Of a stretch of DNA of 64,000 bases, positions 41,801-56,612 are shown piece by piece. A program made the position numbers and the translations under genes. Below the pieces are notes generated by a model, which was given only the letters and a program-made list of their open reading frames with translations, was not told the DNA's origin and made no database searches. This DNA comes from Lytechinus pictus. Lineage: Eukaryota > Echinodermata > Echinoidea > Temnopleuroida > Toxopneustidae. Positions within the stretch are counted from its first letter, which is position 1. Each line of letters opens with the position of its first letter. The DNA is taken from contig NC_087257.1 of the NCBI RefSeq assembly GCF_037042905.1, positions 24,561,001 through 24,625,000 on the forward strand. Direction: 5' to 3'.

Positions 41801-42541
41801 GTTGAAGACATCAGGTGTGAATTCAGCTGAGTGCTTTCAGTTGACAAGATCAATATCAATATCCCTTTTGTAGGCTATGCTAATTAAAGCAAGGCTGAAA
41901 AGGCTGCAGTTCCTCAATGACTGATCAGTTTTCTTTCACATCACCCATTTACCAAAACTTAGAAAAAATGGAATCTATACCTCTTGTCTTTGAAACCAAT
42001 TTACAAGTATTTAGTCATGCTTGGTCAGTTGTAAAAAATTTGAAGGTATCAACGTGGTATAAAAAAAAGATAAGGATTCGCTCTTTTACACTATGGTAAA
42101 TTTAAATCATATTTATATTTCAAGGGATTGTGGTCACAAGCAATGTTGATAGGTTATCAACTGATAAGAGGCTCTCTTTTTAACTATTCATGACCCCCGA
42201 ACCCTTGCTTCCTTTGTGTGCCTCATGACAACTTTATAAATAACTTTATGCAATGGTTTTTCGAGAGATATCGTCTTTTCAGCTTTTTTTTCATTTGTTA
42301 TAATTTATAGCTTTAGTAACATATGAAGTCTGAACACGTGTGGTTATTCTCGCTCTCTAAAGTCTTGTTGCTCAAGCAAGATGTTTTTTAAATAAATGTT
42401 TTTGTTGTTTTCTATTTGTTTAATTTTTGTTCAGTGATCTTAATCAGTTGTTTTGTTTAGCCTTCAAGTTTTATTTCAAGATGCTAATTATTGTAATTCC
42501 GCCTTTTTTCAAATTTCTTGTCAATTTCAGATACAAGCTAA
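38780..42541 (+). CDS. BLOC1S1: BLOC1S1 (BLOS1/GCN5L1), biogenesis of lysosome-related organelles complex 1 subunit 1
   Basis: Small coiled-coil subunit shared by BLOC-1 and BORC, which act in endosome/lysosome-related organelle traffic; also reported to promote mitochondrial protein acetylation. Five exons join to 120 codons plus stop: 38780-38840, 39617-39689, 40633-40765, 41447-41531, 42531-42541. The protein begins MLSSMLKEHQAKQTSRREVQ and contains QFAKQSMQWLSLVENFNQAL and ELGDVENWARSIETDMQTIA, near-identical in pattern to the human protein (125 aa). It ends ALEYAYKDTS. All splice sites are GT-AG and phases agree. The last exon supplies only three residues before TAA, so its placement is less certain than the rest. 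Head-to-head with the integrin gene, convergent with PYM1. Confidence 0.96.
39066..39451. mobile_element. Foldback element in BLOC1S1 intron 1
   Basis: TAATACCCCTTTCATAAACC with CAATTATCCGC at left; GCGGATATTATCCGCATAAT and GGGTTTATGAAGGGTATTA at right; 386 bp, several internal GCGGATAAT words. Confidence 0.85.
39617..39689 (+). CDS. BLOC1S1: BLOC1S1 exon 2
   Basis: EKRKKEASTAATAVTRSLVE then NLNS; acceptor TTAACAG, donor GTAAAT. Confidence 0.94.
39815..40540. repeat. Two-unit 360-bp tandem duplication in BLOC1S1 intron 2
   Basis: The block containing CTGCCCATTATTTTT, GAGCAGATGGTGTATTAAAG and CACAGATCACAGACTTGATA occurs twice, offset exactly 360 bp (39871 and 40231). A few mismatches and a G-run distinguish the units. 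Confidence 0.9.
40633..40765 (+). CDS. BLOC1S1: BLOC1S1 exon 3
   Basis: RVAIAYNNEKKLDAETKQLQ, ANSGQFAKQSMQWLSLVENF, NQALK; acceptor TTTGCAG, donor GTTTGT. Confidence 0.96.
41447..41531 (+). CDS. BLOC1S1: BLOC1S1 exon 4
   Basis: ELGDVENWARSIETDMQTIA then SALEYAYK; acceptor GCTTGCAG, donor GTATTT. Most conserved part of the family. Confidence 0.96.
42531..42541 (+). CDS. BLOC1S1: BLOC1S1 terminal exon, coding part
   Basis: After acceptor GTCAATTTCAG the frame reads DTS and stops. Inferred from phase and a good acceptor; a short divergent tail is normal for the family. The 3' UTR follows. Confidence 0.65.
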
Positions 42542-42761
42542 CATTGTTCCAAGATTCTTCGGGCCAGATCATGGAAGCAGCTCATCATATTGAAGAAGTG
42601 GACAATTTTCAATTCTAAAATCTGCTGGTGTTGATTCCAACACCATGGTGTGAACACACTGGACAATGGAGCTAGGAATAACATTTCAATTCTATCTGGC
42701 AAGGCCCTTTGTTTGTTCCCCATGCCTTATCAAGAGTTATAGCATCCTGGAGTGCACTATC

Positions 42762-42767
42762 AATAAA
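42762..42767 (+). other. Candidate BLOC1S1 polyadenylation signal (proximal)
   Basis: AATAAA 221 bp after the stop, in CTATCAATAAAGTTTGCAC. A second candidate lies at 44443; cDNA would be needed to choose. Confidence 0.4.
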
Positions 42768-43829
42768 GTTTGCACTATTAATTCCAAAATTGATGACTCT
42801 CACGCAAAGTCAAATGTTATTGTGATAAATTTTAAGAATGTTGGTCACCCATTTTTAGACTTTGGTAGTTTGGTTTTGTAAATTGGTCACTGAGGAGGAA
42901 AGCACAATGTTGCAAAAAAATTTTGATCTAAATTGTCATCAAATCCAAACAATGCCAATGGTATTAAATTGGCATTCGTGGTTGCATAACCAATGGCAGT
43001 ATTACCTGTCCTGTCATCGAGCGTACTTTTGGAGAGCATTTTCATCAACATTTGTCATCTTCCATGTTATCAGCTGTGATATCTTTCTTGGATTCTGATC
43101 AGCTGAAAAGCACTGGGGAACAATTCATCTATATTTTCGACAAGTCATCAGATCTGTCACATTTCCTGGATTTTGATTGGCCGGGAAGCAATGTTGCTAT
43201 GGTAATTGTCGTATAAAAGAAGACTTGTCAGGTAAAACGTCTGACAAGTCCTTCCATGAACACTCCCCAGGTGTCTATTACTACGGTGATTGTCTGATAA
43301 AAAGAATATCTCAGATAATGCGATAAGTTGTTTCATGAAATGCCCTCTAGTACATAAAAATAAACCAATATATGCCTGTGCTGGTAAATTACTACTTGGT
43401 TTACAAACTTTGTTTACTTTACTTTTGGTTTCTTCTCACATGGTCTAATCCCGTTTCGTCTTGCAACCAGTTTGACTATTTATTATTTGGTCTAACTGCC
43501 TTTTGTCTAATACCACTTAGTCAATATGATTATTTGTCAAAGTACAAGATGATAAGACATAGTGGAATAAGCTGTCAAGGCATTAGACTAAGAGATTTAC
43601 AATTAGACCAAGTGGTGGTTTGAGAAAATGATAATGAGAGACCAGGTGGGTTTAGCGATGATGGTGTCGAATTATCTGAGATTTAGACCATCTGCTAGTA
43701 GTCCAAGAGGTTCTGTGCTGTGCATAAACTTTTGATGGCTTTTGAGGGGAGGGATTAATTGATAAATGAAGTTTCCCCCCCCCCCCAAAAAAAAAAATAC
43801 ATAAATAAAGAAAATAAAGATAAATAAGT

Positions 43830-44106
43830 GGAGCATTGTGGCCCAGTGGATTAGTCTTCGGACTTTGAAACAGAGGGTCGTGGGTTAGAATCCCAGCCAT
43901 GGCGTAATTTCCTTCAGCAAGAAACTGATCCACAGTGTGCTGCACTCAACCCAGGTGAGGTAAATGGGTACCGGTAGGAAGTAATTCCTTAAAAAGCTGT
44001 GTGCGCTATGAACGCCTAGCTTAGCCGGGTAATATAGGAGCGCCTTGAGCACCTAACAAGGTGGATATGTGCGCAATATAAGTACTCTATATTATTATTA
44101 TTATAA
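43830..44106 (+). mobile_element. tRNA-derived SINE, copy 3
   Basis: Same family as copies 1 and 2, from GTGGAGCATTGTGGCCCAGT to the ATTATTATTATT tail. Lies downstream of BLOC1S1. Confidence 0.87.
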
Positions 44107-44442
44107 AATGAAAACAAATAAATAATGAATAAATGAAAAGATACAAATTTTTATATGCAGTTATATTGAAATTTACCTTGTGAATTTCTTGGCATTTTTG
44201 ATGAGCTTATGCCACTTAAAAAAGTAATTTGACCAGTATAAAGTGGTACATGAATGTGTATAAATCTTTTTCTTAGGACACAGCAAAAGGAAACTTACTC
44301 TCTTTTCCAGAGATTTAAGTTTATCAGTTCTTCTGATATTTCCTATTATCCATGCCCGCAGTTAAAATATGTTAATATGTTTTACTATTATGTTCAATAA
44401 TTATAAAAGTTATGTTTATTTGTAAATGTCTGTAATAGTGAC

Positions 44443-44448
44443 AATAAA
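44443..44448 (+). other. Candidate BLOC1S1 polyadenylation signal (distal)
   Basis: AATAAA in AGTGACAATAAAATATATTT, followed by T-rich sequence. Use of it would put a SINE (43830-44106) inside the 3' UTR. Confidence 0.35.
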
Positions 44449-44579
44449 ATATATTTTAAGAACAGTTTCAATTTTGAGTTCTCTTTTGTTTTTATTCTTT
44501 CTCAATGCTACTACTCAGCTCACCCCAGCCCCCACTCTACCTCTTCTCTCTCTTTCTGCTCAATTTCTCTCTCTATGGC

Positions 44580-44999
44580 TCGAATTCACAAAGGTGGTTT
44601 TTAAAACCCACGGTTGAATCCATGGTTTATGGAGATTTCCTGTATAAATTATGCTTAATATACCGCATATTGGGCATGTGTATAAAAATGTCCAATGCCA
44701 ATGGGCGCTTATGTCACAGTGCGCCAAATTGACGCCTGTTACCATGGTTAGATATGCTATTTTATTCATGAGTCCACTGTTTGAAGAGTGGGCTCATTAA
44801 TTCACAACAGTTCACTCATGAATAAAATAGCATACTTAACCATGGCAACAGGCGTCAATTTGGCGCACTGCGACAAAAGAGTGCATCAGCATTGGACATT
44901 TTCTAATGTACGTGGTAAATAAGCGTAATTTATACAGGAAATCTGCTGAAACCATGGGTTCAACCCAGGGTTTTAAAAACCACCTTTGTGAATTTTGGC
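44580..44999. mobile_element. Foldback element, AATTCACAAAGGTGGTTTTT type
   Basis: Arms of about 190 bp: CACAAAGGTGGTTTTTAAAA against TTTTAAAAACCACCTTTGTG, and TGACGCCTGTTACCATGG against CCATGGCAACAGGCGTCA. Nearly the whole 420 bp can fold. Confidence 0.9.
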
Positions 45000-45099
45000 C
45001 TATGAGTCTCCACACTTCTCTCTGATCATTTAATAGATCCACCCTCTTTTCTTCAATACAGATAGTAAATTAGCAAACAAACATATTTACAGTGTTCAT

Positions 45100-45105
45100 T
45101 TTATT
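45100..45105 (-). other. Candidate PYM1 polyadenylation signal
   Basis: Minus-strand AATAAA in TCTACAATAAAATGAACACT, about 2.6 kb after the PYM1 stop and facing the distal BLOC1S1 signal 650 bp away. Confidence 0.3.
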
Positions 45106-45253
45106 GTAGAAAAGGTTTACAGAAATAACCATTGTCATAGTGCATCACAGACACTGCAATACATTATTCAATTAATTGAATTTGGGGCTGTTTCCCTAAA
45201 GAATTAAATTGTGACTTAATTAAAATCAATTAATCACTCTTTAATCCTCGGGA

Positions 45254-45421
45254 ATGTTTCATAAAGCTGTTTGTAGGTTAAGAGCGACAGGTGAACGTTT
45301 CTTACGCGCTAAATAATCACCAATGAACATTTAAATGGTGAAATCATTTACCCCAAGAAAGGATCACCAGTCGTTCTTAAAGTCACTCTTAACTTACGAA
45401 CAGCTTTATGAAATGGCCCCC
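45254..45421. mobile_element. TTTCATAAAGCTGTTCGTAAG MITE, copy 1
   Basis: TTTCATAAAGCTGTTTGTAG to ACGAACAGCTTTATGAAA, with inner AGAGCGAC / GTCGTTCTTA; about 168 bp. Confidence 0.85.
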
Positions 45422-45540
45422 TGGTTGCATGTGGTATTATAATGCATCACCATATTGGGATGCTCACTTCATTATACTTCACGTGTCACTGACTCTCCAA
45501 TATGACTACTTCACACTTCACCGTTAGGGTTACATCCCCT

Positions 45541-45676
45541 GGGTCCTGTAACACAAAGTTTATTGTTTGATAAAGTTGATCGTACGGCTGATTTTTACAA
45601 TTGATTTCATTGATCGTTGTGTGCCATCAAGCAGAGAAATCAACTGCTCAGTCTATTGCTTTGTGTAAAGGGTCCC
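45541..45676. mobile_element. GGTCCCGTAACACAAAG MITE, copy 2
   Basis: GGGTCCTGTAACACAAAGTT to TTTGTGTAAAGGGTCCC, 136 bp. Confidence 0.75.
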
Positions 45677-46571
45677 ATGTAATGGGGGCATTCTGATGGA
45701 TAGTGTCACCATGCATTGACATAAAGAGCATAGGATAATAATGCTTCTAGGAGACACCTCACTATAAAATTCATTTGCATATTTTATAATTGATTTGCGG
45801 AATCGCTTCAAACGGTCATTGGCACATATAAATTCATCACATGTCGGGGGAAAAAACACTGCACAAAAATATACAATAAATAGAATAACAGATATTTGCC
45901 AAACTACCACCCGGTCAAAGAGTTGATATCAATTTTTTTAATCCAATATAACTCTTAATGATAGGGTTCTGGACAATTAGTATGGTATACATGTACAGGT
46001 GTGTCTGACATTGGAAGTTGAGTCTCTTAGGATTTAGGACAACAGAAATTTATTTGATTTAGGCAAAATTTCACTCCAAAAAGGGAAACAATACAAGCTT
46101 TGCATAATCTGGACTGAAAACTTTCCTTGACTTTAAGATGAAGGCAATTATTCAACTTGCACGAGATCAACTTACACCGAGTTAAGTTGTATTACAATAT
46201 ATTGCTTTTGTTGCTACCTTTTTATAGTTCATGATAAAAGACAATTACAAATACCAGATGACACTAGTCATTAATTTCAAAAACACGTAACGGTAATGTA
46301 TTATGTTCCAAGTCAAGTGATTTAGAAGATTTCTACTCCCTCCACAACACCACCACATTTTCTATGGTTAGACTCGACATACATAAGCTGCTACTTGACT
46401 TACAACTATGTCAAGAATACATAAATGCAGAATAGAAAATTGTTTCTTCAAAACTCAAAATTAAATTCTATCATTACTATGAATTATTACAGATTATTCT
46501 CTAAAAAATGGTAAGATTTGACAACAGAATAAGAAAAAAAGAGTTGATCCTCGACCTAGTGCACTCAAAAC

Positions 46572-46902
46572 TTAAAGGATACAATGGGATGAAAATAATT
46601 ATATCTACATAAATATAGTAAATTCACCCAGCAAAACGGGAGTATTCAATACATTTTTTCTTTCATTCTTGGAGGAAAAAAATTGAAAAATATAAATTCA
46701 TATAATAATAAGATACAAAAATAATCGGAGATATGACATGAGCTTGCTCATTACATATTCATGAACACATGAATAGAACTTTTGATCACCGAAATAATGC
46801 AAAACTCTAAGTTTAAGAATATCATAACTTTATTATTCCTTGTTTAATTTTGATGACATTTTCAGTGTTTTGGTTGTCTTTATCTGTCTAAATCAACTTA
46901 AC
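46572..46902. mobile_element. TTAA-flanked foldback, degenerate copy d
   Basis: Shares TATCTACATAAATATAGTAA, the GGAGATATGACAT block and AACTTTATTATTCCTTG with the family; ends eroded. Confidence 0.55.
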
Positions 46903-47737
46903 CTGTAGTGTTATACCTCTTAAAATCACCAGTTCATTGGAAACATTATATAGCGTAGAGATAATTAAATTTACATGCAGCAATTCCAGTGACCTTGAAA
47001 TTTGATCTGTAGCCCCAAAAATGTTGAAAGGTCATAGATCAAATATTGAAGGAGATGGGAATTTCCATGGCTGGCTCTTCAGGACATTTCTGGGGTGAAT
47101 TCGTCCTGGCGCCCCCTATAATTTACCATGCCGAGCAGAACCTGAATGATGTGGAGCACGTGTCATATGCCACCTTGTCTCCTTGATACACACAGTACTT
47201 TTATCATATCTAATATCATTTTACTTGAGCACTAAAAACCCACAACTGAAAGGAAAAGTTTCATTTAAAGCATGAGACGTTCATACTGTACAAAATCTGT
47301 TCTTTTGTCTAATTTTTGGATATAAATTTCATGGCTTTCGTGTTAAGTAGTTGAAGATTGCATTTTTAGATAAGCTAATAAATTTTCTAAATATTGTATA
47401 AAGCATACATGTACACAGGAAGTATATTTTGGCTTAATATAGACTGAGAACTATTCCTGTTGACTCATTGTGGATTTTGCAGCTGGCAGTTAAGATAAAT
47501 ATATCTTCTTACCATTTAAAAAGGGTTGTCCTTGGTGAAATTTTTTCATCATGTTTGATTGACCAACAAGATATTTTTTTTCAGCAACCGATGGCAAGGT
47601 TTTCTCTCAGTCTCTGCAATTTCATTTTTGTCCACAGCTAGGCTTTCTATCTTTAGGGTAGGTCAAGGAAGATAGAAGCTCCTTCCATTTCTTTATCTGC
47701 AAAATTTAATTTCACTCTCAGTCTAAGATTTTCATCA

Positions 47738-50803
<3,066 letters not shown>

Positions 50804-51479
50804 CCCTCCACCATCATCAACACAAATGATAAGTCGGGCGCCATCTACGACCATAATTTATTTATCTGAAACAGAAAAAAAAGTTATTATCTTATCTAAC
50901 ATATGGAACAGAATAGGCCCTTGTGTATTTTGGTTTGATCGATCTCGTCGTCTCAAATATCCCTCCCGCCCTTTTGCCCCTTTTTCTATTATTGGTATAT
51001 TACCTTAAAAAGGTCAGTATATAAAGTACAACATATTTGCATAGCAATCAAATTTGCAATGGTTGAATTACTAGTAAGATGTATTCGATGACAAGGAATT
51101 AAATTATGGTAATAAAAAGGAAACGGTTAAACACAGGGAGGAGAAGAGAATGGGAGTGAGAGAAGGGGAATGGAAATTAAACGTAGAATAATAAAAACAG
51201 AGGGAGAGAGAGGAAGAGAGAGAAAGAGCACACACAGAAAGGGTTAAATTAAAGAACAAGCCTTAGAATAAGAAAAGAGTGAAACCACGAGAAAAGGGAG
51301 AACTAAAAAGTAAGATAGATTAATAGATAGATATATAGAAAAATAAATAGATGTATGAATAAATGAATAAATAAATAGATAAAAAAATAAATGAATAAAG
51401 CATTATCAAAACTATATGCATAGGCACATGAATAGATACCCTATTATTTCATTTTATTTCATAAAGTTTTGTTTCCTTA

Positions 51480-51512
<33 letters not shown>

Positions 51513-52090
51513 CCCCATTTAGCCCTACATGACTTTTCTGTCATGGCTTCTGTACATATGCTTCATTCTTTCATCCCGTCTTTCTCTACCGATCTTCTGA
51601 TCTGAGCATTATCTCTTAATTTTTTAGCATTCTTCTTATCTGCCCCCACTCTCTCTCTCTCTGTCTCTCTTTCTTTCCTTCTCCCCTTTCCCTCTCCCTC
51701 TTCCCCCTCTCAAGTGCTCTCTATTTTATTGTGTCATTACTGAGTAGGATAGATGATAACTATGACATAACACATTCATTACACATGGTTTTCTGTATGG
51801 GTCAATCATTCTATTCAGTGAAAGATTATAGATGCAAGATCAATGAGTTATCATACTTATGGCATGCATACTTACAAGTAAAAAAAGAAAAGAAAACACA
51901 AGTACAAACAAGTTTTTCCTTTCTTAACTATCAAGTGAGCAAATTTATTTGCATACGAGATGTCTAAAACGTGACAAACTCCATAAAAAATAAGATCCTA
52001 GTGAGAAAATGATATGGCATGATATCAAGTCATAATTTGAGGAGGGTATACTCATGGAGTAACAGTATCTCATTTGGATACACTTTTGTG

Positions 52091-52739
52091 TACCGTGTGA
52101 GTAAAAAAAACTTTGCACCTCACAAATTCCCATTTTAAGAAAAAATATGCCATGAACGCATAATCATTATATATGGCTGGAAAGAGTATCTTCTCCCAAT
52201 TATTTTGATACCATATTTATGTGGTATGTGTTAACGCTTGGATGATCAGTAGATATTCTTTGCAGTGATGTAAATTTTGACTTGCACCAAAATAAGGCAT
52301 GGCTGCATTGAAAGAATCCAGATGTCAATGATGTCATAATCCTACATGAGGTAGTTAACATATTTGCAAATTCCTTTTCAATGAAATAATTTTGAGAATT
52401 GACACTGAAAGTGTTTATTACACAATTATAATGTAAATTATTGAAAAGGCATTTTGAAATGGATTTTAATGCAACCGTTGTAGGATTACAATATCATTGA
52501 CATCTGGATTCATTCATTGCAGTCATAACTTACTTTCGCACAAATCAATTTACATCACTGCAAAGAATACCTCCTGATAATCCAAGCATTAACACATCCC
52601 ACATAAATATGGTATCAAATTATTCGGGAGGACATACTCTTCCAGGCCATATATAATAATGATGTCATCATGACACAATTTTCCTTAAATTTGGGATTTG
52701 TGAGGTGTCAAGTTTTTTTTTTTGACTCACAAGGTAGTA
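52091..52739. repeat. Large imperfect palindrome
   Basis: Arms of about 310 bp around 52415: TTTGCACCTCACAAATTCCC against TTGGGATTTGTGAGGTGTCA; GCATAATCATTATATATGGC against GCCATATATAATAATGATG; TCTTTGCAGTGATGTAAATT against ATTTACATCACTGCAAAGAA. No terminal motif resembling the MITE families. Confidence 0.85.
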
Positions 52740-52937
52740 TCTCTCAATCATGAAGGCTAGCAATTACAAATGAAATATGATTAGAAAAAGAAAAATGTAA
52801 TGAAAAAGGTAAGATACCATATCCAGAACAGTATGTGCTGCCATTCCTTAATAAAATCTGATTATCTTAAGGTAATCGTTACACACTCCAAATTGGCAAT
52901 GCCATGAAAACAACAAAATCACTGTTATAAAATACAG

Positions 52938-52943
52938 TTTATT
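52938..52943 (-). other. Candidate polyadenylation signal of the second integrin gene
   Basis: Minus-strand AATAAA in TTTTGCTTGAATAAACTGTA, 5.6 kb after the stop at 58509. Upstream sequence lacks the dense foldback elements seen in introns, as expected for a long 3' UTR. Confidence 0.4.
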
Positions 52944-55535
52944 CAAGCAAAAGGCATACAACAAAGAAGTGTAATTATCTATTTACTTTTGCCCTATGTT
53001 CAGTGAAAAATTGTGATATCCTTGCTAAATCGTTAACAAATATGCAGTTGTCAGTTTTACTTTGAGTCATGTTACTATGGCATCTAAATAAATTCTATAT
53101 CACGCAATGCAACATTGCATAGACATTTAAATTAATGGAAAACAAACTCCCCTATGTCACAAAATGCTGTAGTTCACTCTAAATAAGATTTAAAACACAT
53201 CAAGATCAGCTGTCAATAATGACTACTCGAAATTTGGATTGAAAATTAAATGTGAAAGATTTATTTTTCAATCTCAAAGAATTAGAATTCAAATCTTTTT
53301 AAAATCCTGAGCTTGACTGACTTCTCACAGCTGATCTAGATTGATTTTTATTAAGGATCCCTGTGATTTAGTGTGTAAACATGCAGTCCCAAAGAACAAG
53401 ACAATATCAAGGTTATAAAGTGCCACAGTTCCGCATGGTCTATTTTGCACTAAGGATGTGCTGTTATTTAATGATACATGTATATCCTTTTTATAGTGTT
53501 TTGTGTGAAAGCAAAGAACTACTAATAATTAGAAATTAGTTTGAATATTTCAACAACATAGTTATATGCATTAAAAAAACATGCAAATAATCCAACCACA
53601 CAAACTAATTACCTTCAGTAAGAGATACTATCCCCATGCTTTCAGAGTCAAATTACATCCTGTGGCATATACAAATATATAATCTTGTCTAAAGAGAATC
53701 ACTGGATTAGGAGTCAGGAGATGAGATTATCTTATCCCCTTATAAATGCAAATATCCACAACATGACACCTCAAAAAATCTACATTAAAACAATTTATCA
53801 AATCAGTTAACAAACATTCACATAAATAAGATAGTACATATCTAATTACCAAGACAATAAATAGGATTTCAAAAATTTCTATCATAGTATTGATCTATAT
53901 AGCATAAAACATTTTCATCTCTTATAAACCATTGGCTTTATGTACAAAAGAATCACATTATATCCATATCACGTGCATAAGAAAATTACCTGTATATCAA
54001 AACAAAATTTACATCTCTCAATGTGACAAAAATGATGTTCATAATAATATGCAGTCAACTTTGCATTATAAAACTGTTCATTTTATAGGTGAAATTCAAG
54101 TTGAAATAATTGCCAGTGTGTTTGTTCTTGGTTATTAATGTAAATATGGTTTTATTGCATTCAAAGAATTTTCTAAAGATTCAGAACAGATTTAATTTGG
54201 AAAATTGAATATATTTGATTAGAAAATCACATCTGTCATGTGATCCATATTAATAGCATCATCTATCAGCAGAATTATGTCTACAAGGTGCCATTGAATC
54301 TACAAACCAAGTACAACAATTTCTGGTACAAATCATATGCTTAAAATCACAAGTGATGATTTTCACAATATTTTTTTTTCTTAGCATTTAAGCATATTTC
54401 TACAGACATAGTTACAACATTCCACATACAGAAAGGTTGCGAAAGAACAAAAAAACCATTTCATGTCATACTTCTAAGGTTACACAGTACATGTATATAC
54501 AAGCAGAGTCAACTTTGGCACCTTTTAATTAAATGAACTGGTAAGAAGACATGTGGCATTTAATACACTAAAAATGTGTTCGTACTACCTTATAAAAGGG
54601 GATCAAGCATTTTTGTAGTCCATAGGAGTGACAAGGTATTCACAACTCTAAGGATGCCTTTATACTACATTTTCAAATGCAGATCGAGCGTGTTGAAAGT
54701 TGAAAAATATAGTTCACAGGAGTACTGATAATGCTCAGCGTTCCCATGTTTTGGCTAAGCCAATCTGCAAGATATTAAGCAATAATCATAACATGCAATC
54801 TCTCTGTCAATTGAACCATCATGTTGCCTTTATATTTACCCAGAAAATATTTTTTTTAGACTGAGTGCACTTTAAACACACTATTTTGTACATTTTTAGA
54901 ATGTTTAACATGGTGATTACAATCTTGGCAAGGACACAAATGTAATTGGATTTCATGCATTGACAAAAAAAGACTTTCTAGCCCAATCATATAAAAGATC
55001 TACCTGTTGTTCTTTTACAGAAAAAAATCCACTTTGATTACTTTCTTCTGCAACATGAGGCAAATTCCTACAGTATTTCTGATTTTAACGAGGAAAAGTA
55101 TGCACATACTACTACTACAAATAATGATGTAAGCCAATTTAATCAGATATCGATTCAATGTAATAAATAAACATTGAGCACCAATCAGTATCTTCATCTA
55201 CTACAGATACTAGAACAGTGTGAAGAGCTTATGTTTAAATAACTTTAGATTTTTGTTGTCCACACTTTGGATTATGTGTGTGTGGAATGCATGAAGGGGT
55301 GGGTGTGCATGGGTATGTGTGTGTGGGTAATGACACATATGTATCAATCGGATATGATTATTTACATCCAGGAACTGACCTTTTGTGTCAGCAACCAACC
55401 GATCTGACCTAATGCGTGGTTCCAACCACAGATTTCCAGTTTGAATCAGTTGGTTACTACCCCATGCAGCTGGTTCAGGCTCAAACCACAATACACAGTG
55501 AGCATTATCACAGAGCTGCAGTGGGTAGTAATGCC

Positions 55536-55740
55536 TTATGCCTCAGTCACATTTGCTCTATGGCGGCCGTACGGTGAGTCAAAAACAGCCGTTTTAACAT
55601 TTTTTATACCAGCTACATATATGTGGTTTGAATAAAAAGTGAATAAAACGGCTGTTTTGGACTCGCCATATGGCCGCCGTAGAGCAAATGTGACTGAGGT
55701 ATTACTGCGCCGTAGAGCAAATGTGACTGAGGTATTACTG
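55536..55740. mobile_element. CTCAGTCACATTTGC MITE, copy 3 (right end duplicated)
   Basis: CTCAGTCACATTTGCTCTAT at left. The right end GTAGAGCAAATGTGACTGAG is present twice in tandem (about 55678 and 55711). Confidence 0.83.
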
Positions 55741-56542
55741 CTATGTAAACTGAAATGCTATATTGACACACACTCACTTTTCGTAATACAAGGAGAAAGC
55801 CCCTTTTTGAAACTAGCCCAGGTAAGAGCATCAGAATGTACTTGCAGAAGGAATGATGCAGAGCAGATAAACACACTTAACAATAAACGAGTACCCATAA
55901 ACATATATAAAAAAATCCAACAGTTACCAATTAATTATAACCATAACTTTGAAAGGGTAGTTTCAACTCACTTACCACTAAGTTTTATGCTATTTAGTTT
56001 TTATATTCAGACAGAGTGCAAAGAAACATATAATTGATGGGGTGGGCTCAAATCCCACTGCTGCCACAAAAATTAAAGTTTCTACAGATATACAATAGAA
56101 AACTGGTGATGAATTGATAGGCAGGGGTCACATCCCACCGCTGCCACAAAAAGTAAAGTTTCCGTAGTTATAGCATGGGGGAAGATGTTATGATCATGGG
56201 CTAGCCTTGCAACTCTGAAAATAAACTGGACAGTTTAGCAAGCTTATCTAATCACATCAGCAAATATTGCAAGAATGATATATTGTATAAACTTACAAAC
56301 TAAAATTAAACTAGAAATTTAATTTGTCATGGGGACGAATTTGGTGATCTGTCTGTGATTCTCATGGTCCCAATCATCATCATGATCTAATTCTCGATCA
56401 TAATCACCAAGTTTATGCAGACAAACATGATCATCATTATGAAAAGTGAACTTTTATTACTTCTGTGAAAAGGTACAAGGAATGCACATGATAAATGTGT
56501 TATGAGCAAAAGGATACAAATAAATAAATAGTAAAAACTTCA

Positions 56543-56612
56543 AGTGGGTTTTAAACCAGGGACCCTCGCTTTATAAGGCAGATGCACTATCCATTCGACC
56601 ACAATATTTCTC
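56543..56612 (-). repeat. tRNA-like remnant
   Basis: Minus strand: TGGTCGAATGGATAGTGCAT and GGTTTAAAACCC at tRNA-like spacing; B box degenerate. Inside the probable 3' UTR of the second integrin gene. Confidence 0.45.

Larger units (their letters stand above)
42542..47737. other. Gene-less stretch between BLOC1S1 and PYM1 (UTRs and repeats)
   Basis: Probably the two facing 3' UTRs plus spacer. It contains one SINE and at least four foldback elements (44580-44999, 45254-45421, 45541-45676, 46572-46902). No other open frame looks coding. Confidence 0.6.
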
